From NCBI RefSeq assembly GCF_007097155.1, contig NZ_VJWA01000002.1, positions 310,001 to 374,000 on the forward strand: 64,000 nucleotides of DNA, written 5' to 3'. Shown piece by piece: positions 47,082 to 56,252 of the stretch; positions within the stretch are counted from its first letter, which is position 1; each line of letters opens with the position of its first letter. The notes beneath the pieces are model-generated. The model had not been told where the DNA came from. It searched no databases and was given only the letters and a program-made list of their open reading frames with translations. The translations under genes and the position numbers were made by a program. This stretch comes from Glacieibacterium frigidum (lineage in GTDB: Bacteria > Pseudomonadota > Alphaproteobacteria > Sphingomonadales > Sphingomonadaceae).

Positions 47082-48326
47082 ATGCCCGACGAAGCCGTCG
47101 TCGCGGAGGTTGCCGGCCAGGCGGTCGTCATCGGCTCGCGCGAACAGCTACTGCACCTGCTCGCGGAAGCCGCGGAGATCGAGCACACCCTGATGTGCAG
47201 CTATCTCTACGCGGCGTTCAGCCTGAAGCGGCCGGGCGAGCCGGGGATCAGCGCCGCGCAGGGCGAACTGCTCGACCGCTGGCGCAAGACGATCATGGAC
47301 GTCGCGGTCGAGGAGATGGGCCACCTCGTCATCGTCGCGAACCTGACCGTCGCGGTCGGCGGCCAGCCGCATTTCGGCCGCCCGAACTTTCCCGTCGCGA
47401 CCGGCTATTTCCCGAGCGGCGTCGCGGTGCGCCTGACCGGCTTCGACGCCGAGACGCTCAAGCATTTCATCTTTCTCGAGCGGCCGCAGGGCGTCGAAGG
47501 CGAGGACAGCGACGCCTTCGTCGGCGACGACTACCGGCGCGAGCAGGCGCACCTCGGCCTGATGCCGAGTGCGCAGGATTACGCCACGATCGGGCATCTG
47601 TACGAGGCGATCCGCGCCAACCTGATCGCCCTGTCGGCCGAACTCGGCGAGGCCGGCCTGTTCATCGGCGACGCCGCGAGCCAGGTCGCCCGCGCGGTCA
47701 TCGACCTCGACGGCGTCGAGCCGATCGTCGACCTCGCGGCCGCACAACGCGCGATCGACGTCGTCGTCGAGCAGGGCGAGGGCTCGTCGGCGGACAGCGA
47801 AGAGTCGCACTACCGCAGCTTCCTGACGATCCAGTCCGAACTCGACGCCGCGACCCGCGACGATGCGGGTTTCGCCGCCGCGTGGTCGGTCGCCGACAGC
47901 CCGGTGCTGCGCCAGCCGCCCGAGCCTGCGGGCAAGACCTTCGTCGACCACCCCGACGCTGCGCCCCTGCTCGACTTCGCGTGCGCGACCTACGGCCTGC
48001 TGCTGCGCTGCCTCGTCCAGTGCTTCGGCCGCGGAGCGGCGGCGGAGAAGGCGCAGGGCGCGCTGATGTCGGCGGCGATCGAGCTGATGCACGTCCTCGG
48101 CGAGGCGTCGACCGCGCTCGCCCGCCTGCCTGCCGCCGCCGACGGCGACCATGGCAATGCCGGCATGACCTTCACCATGCTGCGCGGCGTCGAGCCGATC
48201 CCCGTCCGCGTCGAGCGGGCGATCCTGCGCGAGCGCGTCGCAGCGCTGTCGGGCACGCGTTGCAACCTGTCGGCCAGGGCACGAACCGCGCTGGAACAGG
48301 CTGCCGGGTATCTCGCGTCCTATTGA
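47082..48326 (+). CDS. Ferritin-like domain protein (VioB / iminophenylpyruvate dimer synthase-like)
   Basis: A 414-residue protein. The N-terminal part has the ferritin-like helices of PF12902 with metal-ligand candidates EIEHTLMCSYLYAAFSLK and VAVEEMGHLVIVANL. It continues with GRPNFPVATGYFPSG. Members with this domain include the violacein/rebeccamycin enzymes VioB and RebD, but stand-alone proteins like this are mostly uncharacterised. The rest of a pigment pathway is absent here. It is in an operon with the HAD phosphatase. Confidence 0.8.
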   Translation: MPDEAVVAEVAGQAVVIGSREQLLHLLAEAAEIEHTLMCSYLYAAFSLKRPGEPGISAAQGELLDRWRKTIMDVAVEEMGHLVIVANLTVAVGGQPHFGRPNFPVATGYFPSGVAVRLTGFDAETLKHFIFLERPQGVEGEDSDAFVGDDYRREQAHLGLMPSAQDYATIGHLYEAIRANLIALSAELGEAGLFIGDAASQVARAVIDLDGVEPIVDLAAAQRAIDVVVEQGEGSSADSEESHYRSFLTIQSELDAATRDDAGFAAAWSVADSPVLRQPPEPAGKTFVDHPDAAPLLDFACATYGLLLRCLVQCFGRGAAAEKAQGALMSAAIELMHVLGEASTALARLPAAADGDHGNAGMTFTMLRGVEPIPVRVERAILRERVAALSGTRCNLSARARTALEQAAGYLASY

Positions 48327-48360
48327 GAAGCCTGACGACCTTTCAGAGCGCCCGTTATGC

Positions 48361-48389
48361 TTGACAGAACGAACCGTACTGGTTATACG
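48361..48389 (+). promoter_or_regulatory. Orphan promoter with palindromic spacer (copy 3)
   Basis: TTGACA (48361-48366) and TATACG (48384-48389) are 17 bases apart, close to an ideal sigma-70 promoter. The spacer holds the inverted repeat AACC-GTACT-GGTT (48372-48384). The promoter points into a structured, non-coding segment and away from any nearby start codon. Confidence 0.65.
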
Positions 48390-48395
48390 TAGGAT

Positions 48396-48652
48396 CGGCG
48401 GCGAGGCTTCTCAACCCTCGCCACTGCCTGGCGGTCCGGGGGCGCTACCGGATGACCGAGGCGCGAAGCGATGCGGGGGTCAGACGAGGCCCCGCGCCGG
48501 CTGGACACCACGACCCGATTTCCCCGACCCTGCCCGTTCAGCCGCCTTGCCCCGCATCGTTCCGCTACCCGGCCCCCCGTCCCGTAAGCGCCGGACGGGG
48601 GAACCGCATGAGCCCCTCCGCCCGGCGATAGGACGCCCGGGCGGGGCTTTGC
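48396..48652 (+). ncRNA. Candidate structured non-coding RNA
   Basis: The segment between the orphan promoter and a terminator-like hairpin has no credible reading frame but several strong stems. GGCGAGG / CCTCGCC (48400-48422) is perfect with a nine-base loop. CCCCCGTCC / GGACGGGGG (48574-48601) is also perfect. GCGGGG / CCCCGC lies near 48473-48494. A final stem at 48612-48647 is followed by TTT. The predicted transcript is about 255 nt. I found none of the sequence signatures of tmRNA, SRP RNA, RNase P RNA or the cobalamin riboswitch. The 6S-type single long hairpin also does not fit. The alternative is that it is only a long GC-rich leader or a decayed gene. Confidence 0.45.
48612..48650 (+). 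terminator. Terminator-like hairpin ending the structured segment
   Basis: GCCCC (48612-48616) pairs with GGGGC (48643-48647), and after a three-base bulge GCCCGG (48620-48625) pairs with CCGGGC (48637-48642). The stem is followed by TTT. It lies about 75 bases before the VOC gene, so it would separate any upstream transcript from that gene. Confidence 0.55.
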
Positions 48653-48724
48653 CGCGTCCGCTGCCCTCGACGCTAGCGCGGCCCCCGGCTAGTCTAGAGC
48701 CGAAACAAGACGGGGAGGACACGC

Positions 48725-49108
48725 ATGTTTAGCCATATCATGGTCGGCGCCGACGATACTGCAGCGGCGAAGCGCTTCTACGACGCGACGCTCGGCGTCG
48801 TCGGTGTGCGGCCGGGGATGGTCGACGACAAGGGCCGCGCAATCTACATGACGCCGACCGGCGTGTTCATCATCACCAAACCGATCAACGGCGAGCCCGC
48901 ATCGTGTGCCAACGGTGCGACGATCGGCTTCGCCATGACCTCGCCCGAGCAGGCCGACGCGTGGCACGCCGCGGGCATCGCGAATGGCGGCACGACCTGC
49001 GAGGACCCGCCGGGCCGCCGCGACGGCGCCTTCGGCCCGCTCTACCTGGCCTATCTGCGCGATCCGGCGGGCAACAAATTGTGCGCGATGCATCGCCTGC
49101 CGGCCTGA
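48725..49108 (+). CDS. VOC (glyoxalase/bleomycin resistance/dioxygenase) family protein
   Basis: This 127-residue single VOC module starts with the metal-binding His in FSHIMVGADD and continues with RFYDATLG. It ends with YLAYLRDPAGNKLCAMH, containing the second-half ligands. Proteins of this size dimerise and act as lyases, isomerases or binding proteins; the substrate cannot be told. GGGGAGGA precedes ATG 48725. Confidence 0.88.
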   Translation: MFSHIMVGADDTAAAKRFYDATLGVVGVRPGMVDDKGRAIYMTPTGVFIITKPINGEPASCANGATIGFAMTSPEQADAWHAAGIANGGTTCEDPPGRRDGAFGPLYLAYLRDPAGNKLCAMHRLPA

Positions 49109-49303
49109 CCCGCAAAATTCATTTCGGGTCGTGATGCAACCGCCCCGGCATGTCATGCGTATTTATGGGTAACCCGGTCTCGTAACCAGCGCCGCACCCC
49201 CACGCGCGCCGGACGGGGCCGGGCCGGGTACCATTCGGTAGGGCCGGGCCGTGCGTCGTAGCAGAGTTTTGGCAGCGCACGGTCCTGCTTCCCAACACTA
49301 GCG

Positions 49304-49320
49304 TTAAATTGATAGTTTAA
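49304..49320. promoter_or_regulatory. AT-rich inverted repeat upstream of the ast operon
   Basis: TTAAA-N7-TTTAA stands out as the only AT-rich stretch in the 259-base gap before the arginine catabolic operon and lies about 50 bases from its first start codon. It may be part of the promoter or a regulator site. The rest of the gap is GC-rich with no gene or other structure that I can name. Confidence 0.3.
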
Positions 49321-49367
49321 TCACATCGTGGCTGGCGATGCGCGTGGCGCTGCGCTAGACGCTCGCC

Positions 49368-50582
49368 ATGGGGTCGCCGTCACCTGCCGAATCCGCTGCG
49401 CTGGGGGCCATCGACGGTGCCGCGATGCTGGCGCGCGTCGAGGCCTGGGCAGCGATCAATTCAGGCAGCCGCAACCTGCCCGGCCTCGCGGCGATGGCCG
49501 ATGCATTGGCGCCCGCGCTCGAAGCACTCGGCCGGGTCCGCCGCGTCGATGCGGCGCCCGCGACGATCATCGGCGCTGACGGCGCGACGCGTCCGCTCGC
49601 ACACGGACAGAACCTCCACCTCGTCGTTCGCCCCGATGCGCACGTGCGCGTGCTGCTGACGGGTCACATGGACACGGTCTTCCCCGCCGACTCGCCGTTC
49701 CAAACGTGCCGCTGGCTCGACTCGACGACGCTGAACGGCCCCGGCTCCGCCGACATGAAGGGCGGCATCGCGGTGATGCTCGCGGCGCTGATGGCGTTCG
49801 AGGCATCGCCCTTCGCATCCGCGCTCGGCTACGAAGTCGTGCTGAACAGCGACGAGGAAGTGTCCTCGCCGGGCTCGGCGCCGTTCCTCGCCGAGGCAGC
49901 GCGGCGCTGCCACCTCGGCCTGACCTATGAACCCGCCCTGCCCGACGGCACGCTGGCGGGCGCACGCAAGGGGAGCGGCAATTTCTCGGCCGTGGTGCGA
50001 GGCCGCGCCGCGCATGCGGGGCGTGAGATCGAAGCGGGGCGCAATGCCGTGCTCGCCGCGAGCGACCTCGCGCTGCGCCTCGCCGCGCTGATGCAGACGC
50101 ACCCCGGCACCTCGGTGAACCCCGCGAAGATCGACGGCGGCGGGCCGAACAACATCGTCCCCGACCTCGCCGTGCTGCGCTTCAACGTCCGCCCCGCGAT
50201 GCCCGAAGGGCAGGCGGCGGTCACCGCTGCGATCGATGCCCTGATCGCCGAGGTCGCCGCCGCGCACGACGTCAGCATCACCCTCGACGGCGGCTTCGCC
50301 CGCCCGCCCAAGCCGATGGACGCCAACCAGCTGCGCCTGTTCGAGCTGGTCCGCGACTGCGGCCGCGACCTGGGTCTCGGCATCGCGTGGCGCGACACGG
50401 GGGGCGTCTGCGACGGCAACAATCTCGCCGCGACCGGGCTTGCGGTGGTCGACACGCTTGGGCCCCGCGGCGGCGCGATCCACAGCCACGACGAATATCT
50501 GTGTACTGACAGCCTGGTCGAGCGTGCGCAGCTGTCGGCGCTGCTGCTGATGCGTGTCGCGCAGCATGGCTGGGTGCGCTGA
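49368..50582 (+). CDS. M20 family metallo-hydrolase at the head of the ast operon
   Basis: This 404-residue zinc hydrolase is related to ArgE, DapE and carboxypeptidase G2. Metal ligands and catalytic residues are in LLTGHMDTVFPAD, GPGSADMKGG, LNSDEEVSSPGS (Glu pair), TYEPAL and AIHSHDEYL. Its stop overlaps astA (TGATG). The arginine succinyltransferase pathway needs a succinylglutamate desuccinylase (AstE, normally an M14-type enzyme). No astE is here, and an M20 deacylase coupled to astA is a reasonable substitute; this is inference. ATG 49368 has no obvious ribosome binding site. Confidence 0.85.
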   Translation: MGSPSPAESAALGAIDGAAMLARVEAWAAINSGSRNLPGLAAMADALAPALEALGRVRRVDAAPATIIGADGATRPLAHGQNLHLVVRPDAHVRVLLTGHMDTVFPADSPFQTCRWLDSTTLNGPGSADMKGGIAVMLAALMAFEASPFASALGYEVVLNSDEEVSSPGSAPFLAEAARRCHLGLTYEPALPDGTLAGARKGSGNFSAVVRGRAAHAGREIEAGRNAVLAASDLALRLAALMQTHPGTSVNPAKIDGGGPNNIVPDLAVLRFNVRPAMPEGQAAVTAAIDALIAEVAAAHDVSITLDGGFARPPKPMDANQLRLFELVRDCGRDLGLGIAWRDTGGVCDGNNLAATGLAVVDTLGPRGGAIHSHDEYLCTDSLVERAQLSALLLMRVAQHGWVR

Positions 50583-51598
50583 TGGGCTGGCGCGTCCGCC
50601 CCGCCGCGATCACCGACCTCGACGGTTTCGTCGATCTGGCGATGATGACCGGCGGCGGCTTCACCTCGCTGCCGCAGGACCGCGGCGCGCTCGCCCGCCG
50701 CCTCGAACGCTCGGACCACGCCTTCGCGACGCCGATAGAGGCACCCGCCAACGAGGTCTATGTCCTCGTCCTCGAACAGGCCTCGACCGGACGCATCGGC
50801 GGCACCGCGGTAGTGTTCAGCCGCATCGGCGTCGACTGGCCCTTCTACTCGTACAAGCTCGGCAACCTGCAGCAGTCGTCGCGTGAACTCGGCCGCACGC
50901 TGGCCATCCAGATGCTCAACCTGACCACCGACCACGACGGCGCGAGCGAGGTCGGCGGGCTGTTCCTCCACCCCGAGCTTCGCACCGGCGGGCTGGGCCG
51001 CCTGCTGGCGCGCAGCCGCTATCTGTTCATCGCGGCCCACCGCGCTCGCTTCGGCGACAAGCTGCTGGCGGAGCTGCGCGGCGTGCTGGCCGACGACGGC
51101 GGCTCGCCGTTCTGGGACGGGCTGGGCGCCAAGTTCTTCGGCATGAGTTTCCAGGAGGCCGACGCCTTCAACGGGCTCCACGGCAACCAGTTCATCGCCG
51201 ACCTGATGCCCAAGCACCCGATCTACACGGCGCTCCTCGACGAGCCCGCGCGCTCGGTCATCGGCCAGTGCCACGCCAAGGGCCGCCCGGCGCTGGCGAT
51301 GCTCGAGGCCGAGGGCTTTTCGTACGACGGCTATATCGACATCTTCGACGGCGGCCCGACGGTGACCGCGCGCACCGACCAGGTCCGCACCGTCCGCGAC
51401 GCCCGCGCCCTGCCCGTCACCGCACTGGTCGAGGGCGCGCACGACATGCCCCGCGCGCTGCTGGCGAGCGGGCGGCTGCGCGATTTCCGCGCGTGGATCG
51501 GGCACGCCGATGCGGGCGAGGGGCTGGCTCTGCCGTGCGGCGAGGCCGAGCTGATGACAGTGGGACTGGGCGACGAGGTACGGCATGTCGGGTTCTGA
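50582..51598 (+). CDS. astA: Arginine N-succinyltransferase
   Basis: This 338-residue enzyme of the AST pathway transfers a succinyl group from succinyl-CoA to arginine. The family segments GGGFTSLPQD, SEVGGLFLHPELRTGGLGRLLARSRYLF, LRGVLADDGGSPFWDGLGAKFFGM and PKHPIYTALL are clear. It is coupled to the M20 gene upstream and overlaps astD by 14 bases. Confidence 0.95.
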   Translation: MGWRVRPAAITDLDGFVDLAMMTGGGFTSLPQDRGALARRLERSDHAFATPIEAPANEVYVLVLEQASTGRIGGTAVVFSRIGVDWPFYSYKLGNLQQSSRELGRTLAIQMLNLTTDHDGASEVGGLFLHPELRTGGLGRLLARSRYLFIAAHRARFGDKLLAELRGVLADDGGSPFWDGLGAKFFGMSFQEADAFNGLHGNQFIADLMPKHPIYTALLDEPARSVIGQCHAKGRPALAMLEAEGFSYDGYIDIFDGGPTVTARTDQVRTVRDARALPVTALVEGAHDMPRALLASGRLRDFRAWIGHADAGEGLALPCGEAELMTVGLGDEVRHVGF

Positions 51599-52985
51599 TC
51601 TGATCTCGCTCGATCCCTGCACCGGCGAGACGGTGTGGGAAGGCCCCGCGGGCGACGTCGCCGCCGCTGTCGCCGCGGCGCGTGCGGCGTTCCCGGCGTG
51701 GGCGCGGACAAGCCTCGACGAGCGCATCGCGCACGTGCGCGCCTTTCAGAAGGTCGTGCAGGACCGCGCCGAGCCGTTCGCGCGCCTGATTGCCCGGGAG
51801 ACCGGCAAGCCGTTCTGGGAGACCAAGACCGAGGTCGCGAGCGTCGCCGCCAAGGTCGACATCTCGATCCAGGCGCAGGCCGAGCGTGCCGGCCAGCGCA
51901 CCGGCGAGGTCGGCGGCGTCCGCCAGACGCTGCGGCACAAGCCGCACGGCGTGCTCGGCGTGCTGGGGCCGTATAACTTCCCCGCGCATTTGCCGAACGG
52001 GCACATCGTCCCCGCGCTGCTGGCGGGGAACACAGTGGTGTTCAAGCCGTCCGAGCTGACGCCCGCGGTCGGCGCGTTCATGATCGACTGCTGGGTCGCG
52101 AGCGGCCTGCCCGAGGGTGTGATCACCCTCGTCCAGGGCGGCGGCGACACGGGGCGGGCGCTGGCGGGTGCCGACCTCGACGGGCTGTTGTTCACCGGCT
52201 CGCCGCACACGGGTGCTGCACTGGCACGGCAGTTCGCCGAGACGCCGCACCGCATCCTCGCGCTCGAGATGGGCGGCAACAACCCGCTGATCGTCTGGGA
52301 CGCGGGCGACCTCGACGCGGCGGCGGCGCTGATCGTCCAGTCGGCGTATCTGTCGGCGGGGCAGCGCTGCACCGGCGCGCGGCGGCTAATCCTCGGCCCC
52401 GACGGCGACGCGGTGCTCGACCGCGTCACCGCGCTGATCGACCGGATCATCGTCGGCGCGCCGTTCGACGAGCCGCAGCCGTTCATGGGCCCGGTCATCG
52501 ACGGCCGCGCGGCCGACCGGCTGCAGGCGGGGTTCAGCGACCTGATCTCGCGCGGCGGCGAGGTGCTGCGCCCGCTGTTCCGCCACGACCAGCGCCCCCT
52601 GCTCACCCCCGGCCTGATCGACGTGACGCGCGTGGCCGGCCGCGCCGACGAGGAGTTCTTCGGGCCGCTCCTCCAGGTCATCCGCGTCCCCGATTTCGAC
52701 GCCGCGATCGCCGAGGCGAACGCGACGCGCTTCGGCCTCTCGGCCGGGCTGATCGGCGGCGACGCGGCACTGTACGACCGCTTCTGGCACGAGACCCGCG
52801 CCGGCGTCGTCAACTGGAACCGCCCGACCAACGGCGCGGCGTCGAACGCGCCGTTCGGCGGCGTGGGGCTGAGCGGCAACCACCGGCCGAGCGCGTACTA
52901 CGCAGCGGACTATGTGGCGTTTCCGGTGGCGTCGCTGGAGGCCGATGCGGCGGCGGGGACGATTGCCACGGGGTTACGCGGGTGA
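51585..52985 (+). CDS. astD: Succinylglutamate-semialdehyde dehydrogenase
   Basis: This 466-residue NAD-dependent aldehyde dehydrogenase has [22 protein letters not shown], catalytic Glu228 in ALEMGGNNP and nucleophile Cys262 in [10 protein letters not shown]. It oxidises N-succinylglutamate semialdehyde to N-succinylglutamate, the fourth AST step. The start at ATG 51585 overlaps the end of astA. Another aldehyde specificity is possible, but the position between astA and astB settles the assignment. Confidence 0.94.
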   Translation: MSGSDLISLDPCTGETVWEGPAGDVAAAVAAARAAFPAWARTSLDERIAHVRAFQKVVQDRAEPFARLIARETGKPFWETKTEVASVAAKVDISIQAQAERAGQRTGEVGGVRQTLRHKPHGVLGVLGPYNFPAHLPNGHIVPALLAGNTVVFKPSELTPAVGAFMIDCWVASGLPEGVITLVQGGGDTGRALAGADLDGLLFTGSPHTGAALARQFAETPHRILALEMGGNNPLIVWDAGDLDAAAALIVQSAYLSAGQRCTGARRLILGPDGDAVLDRVTALIDRIIVGAPFDEPQPFMGPVIDGRAADRLQAGFSDLISRGGEVLRPLFRHDQRPLLTPGLIDVTRVAGRADEEFFGPLLQVIRVPDFDAAIAEANATRFGLSAGLIGGDAALYDRFWHETRAGVVNWNRPTNGAASNAPFGGVGLSGNHRPSAYYAADYVAFPVASLEADAAAGTIATGLRG

Positions 52986-52993
52986 GCGGCCCT

Positions 52994-53026
52994 GCTTCCC
53001 CCCTCCCTGAAGAGGGAGGGGAGCAG
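52994..53026. repeat. Half palindrome, family B, providing the astB ribosome binding site
   Basis: The sequence CTTCCCCCCTCCCT / AGAGGGAGGGGAG folds as one hairpin and matches a single arm core of the family B element after ald. It fills the 44-base gap between astD and astB. Its 3' strand GGAGGGG lies about nine bases before ATG 53030, so the element itself seems to supply the Shine-Dalgarno sequence. Confidence 0.75.
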
Positions 53027-53029
53027 AGC

Positions 53030-54271
53030 ATGATCCGCGAGATCAATTTCGACGGCCTGATCGGCCCGACCCACAACTACGCCGGCCTCAGCCTCGGCAA
53101 CATCGCCAGCGCGTCGAATGCCTGGGGCGTGTCGCAGCCCCGTGCCGCCGCGCTGCAGGGGCTCGCCAAAATGCGCGCCTGCCTCGACCTCGGCCTTGCC
53201 CAGGGCCTGTTCGTGCCGCCCGAGCGCCCGGCTCGGGCGTGGCTCGACGCCCTCGGCCTGACCGACCCCGCCGCCGACCCGGTGCTGTTCGCGCAGGCCA
53301 TGTCAGCGTCGAGCATGTGGACCGCGAACGCCGCGACGGTGACCCCCGCCGCCGACAGCGCCGACGGCCGCACCCACCTCGTCACCGCCAATCTGTCGCG
53401 CATGCCGCACCGCAGCCTCGAACACGCGGCGACCGAGGCGCAGCTGCACGTCGCCTTCGCGCACCCCGCCTTCAAGGTCCACGCCGCCGTTCCCGCAGCC
53501 TTCGGCGACGAGGGCGCGGCCAATCACATGCGCATGGCGGCCAGCCACGACGCCCCCGGCATCGGCATCTTCGTTTACGGCGAGGCGGGCGGCCCCTTTC
53601 CCGCGCGCCAGAACCGCCGCGCCAGCGAGGCCGTCGCGCGGCTGTCGGGGGTGCGCCACGCGATCTTCGCGCAGCAGTCCGAAGCCGCGATCGCCGCCGG
53701 TGCCTTCCACAACGACGTCGTTGCGGTCGCCAACGAGACCGTGCTGTTCGCGCACGAACACGCCTTCGCCGATGCGCCCGGGTTGTACGGACAAATTCTC
53801 GCGGCCTTGCCCGAGGCGACGATCATCGAGGTGCCCGCGGCAGAGGTCAGCCTCGCCGACGCCATCGCGAGCTATCTGTTCAACTCGCAGTTGGTCACTT
53901 TGCCCGGCGGCGGCATGGCGCTGATCCTGCCCGCCGAGGCGCGCGCCGCCCCCAGCGTCGCGCGCTATCTCGACACGTTGGTCGCGGGCAACGGCCCCGT
54001 GCGCGCGGTGCATTTCGTCCAGGTTCGCGAGTCGATGCGCAACGGCGGCGGCCCCGCCTGCCTGCGCCTGCGCGTCGTCGCCGACCCCGCGCACGTCGAC
54101 CCGCGCTTCCTCGTCGACCATGCCAAGCTCGACCGGCTCGCGCGCGTCGTCGAGGCGCACTGGCCCGAGTATATCGCCCCCGCCGACCTGCCCGACCCCG
54201 CGCTCTGGGCACAGGCGCGCGCAGCCCGTGCCGCCCTGCTTGTCGAACTCGACCTCACCGATGCGCTTTGA
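53030..54271 (+). CDS. astB: N-succinylarginine dihydrolase
   Basis: This 413-residue enzyme of the amidinotransferase fold converts N-succinylarginine to succinylornithine, CO2 and ammonia. Recognisable are [22 protein letters not shown] at the start, [26 protein letters not shown], and [16 protein letters not shown] with the catalytic Cys. ATG 53030 was chosen over an earlier frame that would translate the upstream palindrome. The pathway's aminotransferase (astC) is not in the window; ArgD often serves. Confidence 0.95.
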   Translation: MIREINFDGLIGPTHNYAGLSLGNIASASNAWGVSQPRAAALQGLAKMRACLDLGLAQGLFVPPERPARAWLDALGLTDPAADPVLFAQAMSASSMWTANAATVTPAADSADGRTHLVTANLSRMPHRSLEHAATEAQLHVAFAHPAFKVHAAVPAAFGDEGAANHMRMAASHDAPGIGIFVYGEAGGPFPARQNRRASEAVARLSGVRHAIFAQQSEAAIAAGAFHNDVVAVANETVLFAHEHAFADAPGLYGQILAALPEATIIEVPAAEVSLADAIASYLFNSQLVTLPGGGMALILPAEARAAPSVARYLDTLVAGNGPVRAVHFVQVRESMRNGGGPACLRLRVVADPAHVDPRFLVDHAKLDRLARVVEAHWPEYIAPADLPDPALWAQARAARAALLVELDLTDAL

Positions 54272-54941
54272 CCGGCTGGCCCTCGCGGCGGTCGCGCTCG
54301 CGACACTGGCGGCGGCCCCGCGCGCGGACAGCCTCCCGACCGGGCGCCTGACCTACCGCATCACCATCGACGGGCAGCCGCACGGCGAGCAGATCCTGAC
54401 CGTCCGCCGCGCCGCCCCCGACCGCTACGCGATCACGATGGACGCGCCCGCCATCGGCCAGCGCTGGGACGCGAGCAGCGACGGCGACTTCCGTCCCGTC
54501 GCGGCGAAGCTCGAGATGCCGACCCGCGCGGGGCCATACGCCATGGCGCTCGACTACGGCGCGGGGCGCGTCACGGGCACGCACGGCACCACGGCCACCC
54601 CAGTTGATGACGCGCTGCCGCCCGGCACGATCGACCAGCGCATCGACTGGGCCTATGTCGCGGCCGCCCGCCTGCCCCGCGGCGGCCGCCTGGCGTTCAG
54701 GGTCTACGACCCCGCGACCAAGGTCAGCCGCGCCGAGGCGCACGGGCTCGGCCTCCGCTGGGTCGACGTCGGCGGCAGGCGCACGTCGGTCCGCTCGACC
54801 GCCTACCGCATCGTCAAGGCGGGCGGCACCGAGCATTATGTCGTCCACGTCGCCGCCGCCGGACCCGCGATCATGGTGCGTGAGGACATGCCGAACGGCC
54901 TGCGCATCGACCTGATCGATTTCACCGCGTCGCCGCGCTAA
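54261..54941 (+). CDS. Exported protein of unknown function
   Basis: A 226-residue protein with a signal peptide ([18 protein letters not shown]) and a beta-rich mature part ([44 protein letters not shown]). It resembles DUF3108/DUF6134-type periplasmic proteins in style, without a firm match. It overlaps the end of astB by 11 bases, so it is part of the same transcript, yet no link to arginine metabolism is visible. Confidence 0.78.
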   Translation: MRFDRLALAAVALATLAAAPRADSLPTGRLTYRITIDGQPHGEQILTVRRAAPDRYAITMDAPAIGQRWDASSDGDFRPVAAKLEMPTRAGPYAMALDYGAGRVTGTHGTTATPVDDALPPGTIDQRIDWAYVAAARLPRGGRLAFRVYDPATKVSRAEAHGLGLRWVDVGGRRTSVRSTAYRIVKAGGTEHYVVHVAAAGPAIMVREDMPNGLRIDLIDFTASPR

Positions 54942-54969
54942 CGTCGCCTCCGAAACGGGGGAGGCACAT

Positions 54970-56157
54970 ATGCGCAAACGGACCTGGGCACTCGGGGTGC
55001 TCGCGGCGCTGATCGTCGCGGGTGGCGGCTGGTACGCCAGCCTCGACCGCGAGACGCGCGGGCTGCTCGCGGCGCTGCCGACGAACACCGATGTCCTGTC
55101 GTGGTCGGTCGACCAGCGTGATGCGGCGTTCCGCGCGATGGACCGGCTGACCTTCCTCGCCGACGCCGGGACGATCGAGCCAGGCCCGACGCCCACCCCG
55201 CTGCCCGCGGGCAAGCCGCTCGCCCTGCCCGGCATCGACGCCTATTTTGCGGGGCAGCGCGCCGCCGCGCTGATCGTCATCCAGGACGGCAAGGTGCGAT
55301 ACGAGCGCTACGGCCTCGGCTTCGGCCCCGACGGGCGCTGGACGAGCTTCTCGGTCGCCAAGTCCTTCACCTCGACCCTCGTCGGCGCGGCGCTCGCGGA
55401 CGGGTCGATCCGCAGCCTCGACGACAAGGTCAGCGCGTACATCCCCGACCTGCGCGGCTCCGCGTACGACGACGTATCGGTCCGCCAGCTGCTGACGATG
55501 ACCTCCGGCGTGCGCTGGAACGAGGATTACGAGGACCCCAAAGCCGACGTCGCGCTGTTCAACGCAGCCACCCCCGACGAGGGCGTCGACGCGACCGTCA
55601 GCTATATGCGCAAGCTGCCGCGCGCCCACTCGCCCGGCACCGTCTGGCACTACAACACCGGCGAGACCAACCTGATCGGGGTGCTCGTCTCGTCGGCGAC
55701 GAAGCAGTCGCTGTCGGCGTACCTCGAGGCGAAAATCTGGAAGCCCGCCGGGATGGCCGCGAAGGCGACGTGGCTGAAGGGCAAGACGAATCACGAGATC
55801 GCGGGCTGCTGCATCCAGGCGGCGACGCGCGACTATGCGCGCTTCGGGCTGTTCGTCCTCGCCGACGGGGTGGCGGCGGGCAAGCGCATCGTGCCCGCCG
55901 GCTGGTTCGCCGCCGCGACGACGAAGCAGGTCGACATCGGCGATCCGGGCCGCGGCTATGGCTATCAATGGTGGACCTACGACGACGGCTCGGTCGCGGC
56001 GCAGGGCATCTTCGGCCAAGGCATCTTCATCGACCGCAAGCGCCGTCTCGTCATCGCGTCGAACGCCGACTGGACCCGCGCCACCGCCGGACCCGAGGGT
56101 GCGGCGCGCGAGGCATTCTATCGGCAGGTCCAGGCGGCGATCGACGCGGGTGCGTAA
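54970..56157 (+). CDS. Serine hydrolase, beta-lactamase/NylB-like, membrane-anchored or exported
   Basis: A 395-residue protein with an N-terminal hydrophobic segment (TWALGVLAALIVAGGGWYA). The class C beta-lactamase fold has nucleophile and base in FSVAKS (Ser128, Lys131), the tyrosine motif in WHYNTGETN and GIFGQGIFID near the end. The spelling YNTGE is that of NylB-like esterases and 6-aminohexanoate-dimer hydrolases rather than antibiotic-resistance enzymes. GGGGGAGG precedes ATG 54970. It may act on esters or peptides in the periplasm. Confidence 0.87.
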   Translation: MRKRTWALGVLAALIVAGGGWYASLDRETRGLLAALPTNTDVLSWSVDQRDAAFRAMDRLTFLADAGTIEPGPTPTPLPAGKPLALPGIDAYFAGQRAAALIVIQDGKVRYERYGLGFGPDGRWTSFSVAKSFTSTLVGAALADGSIRSLDDKVSAYIPDLRGSAYDDVSVRQLLTMTSGVRWNEDYEDPKADVALFNAATPDEGVDATVSYMRKLPRAHSPGTVWHYNTGETNLIGVLVSSATKQSLSAYLEAKIWKPAGMAAKATWLKGKTNHEIAGCCIQAATRDYARFGLFVLADGVAAGKRIVPAGWFAAATTKQVDIGDPGRGYGYQWWTYDDGSVAAQGIFGQGIFIDRKRRLVIASNADWTRATAGPEGAAREAFYRQVQAAIDAGA

Positions 56158-56252
56158 CGATAATTACTCAAGTGTGAATTTTTCCGCCAACCGGTTGTTT
56201 CGGGTAAAGATTTCTGTACGGTCTGCTAACGCAACTCAGGGGAGTAAGTAGC

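Noticed and set aside
48396-48652. Assignment of the structured segment to tmRNA, SRP RNA, RNase P RNA, 6S RNA or a cobalamin riboswitch
   Set aside because: None of the conserved sequence boxes of these RNAs is present on either strand. A GCCACTG match alone is not enough for the cobalamin box.
48480-48722. 80-codon minus-strand frame in the structured segment
   Set aside because: It is Gly/Arg/Ser-rich with no ribosome binding site. The stems and promoter on the plus strand explain the segment better.
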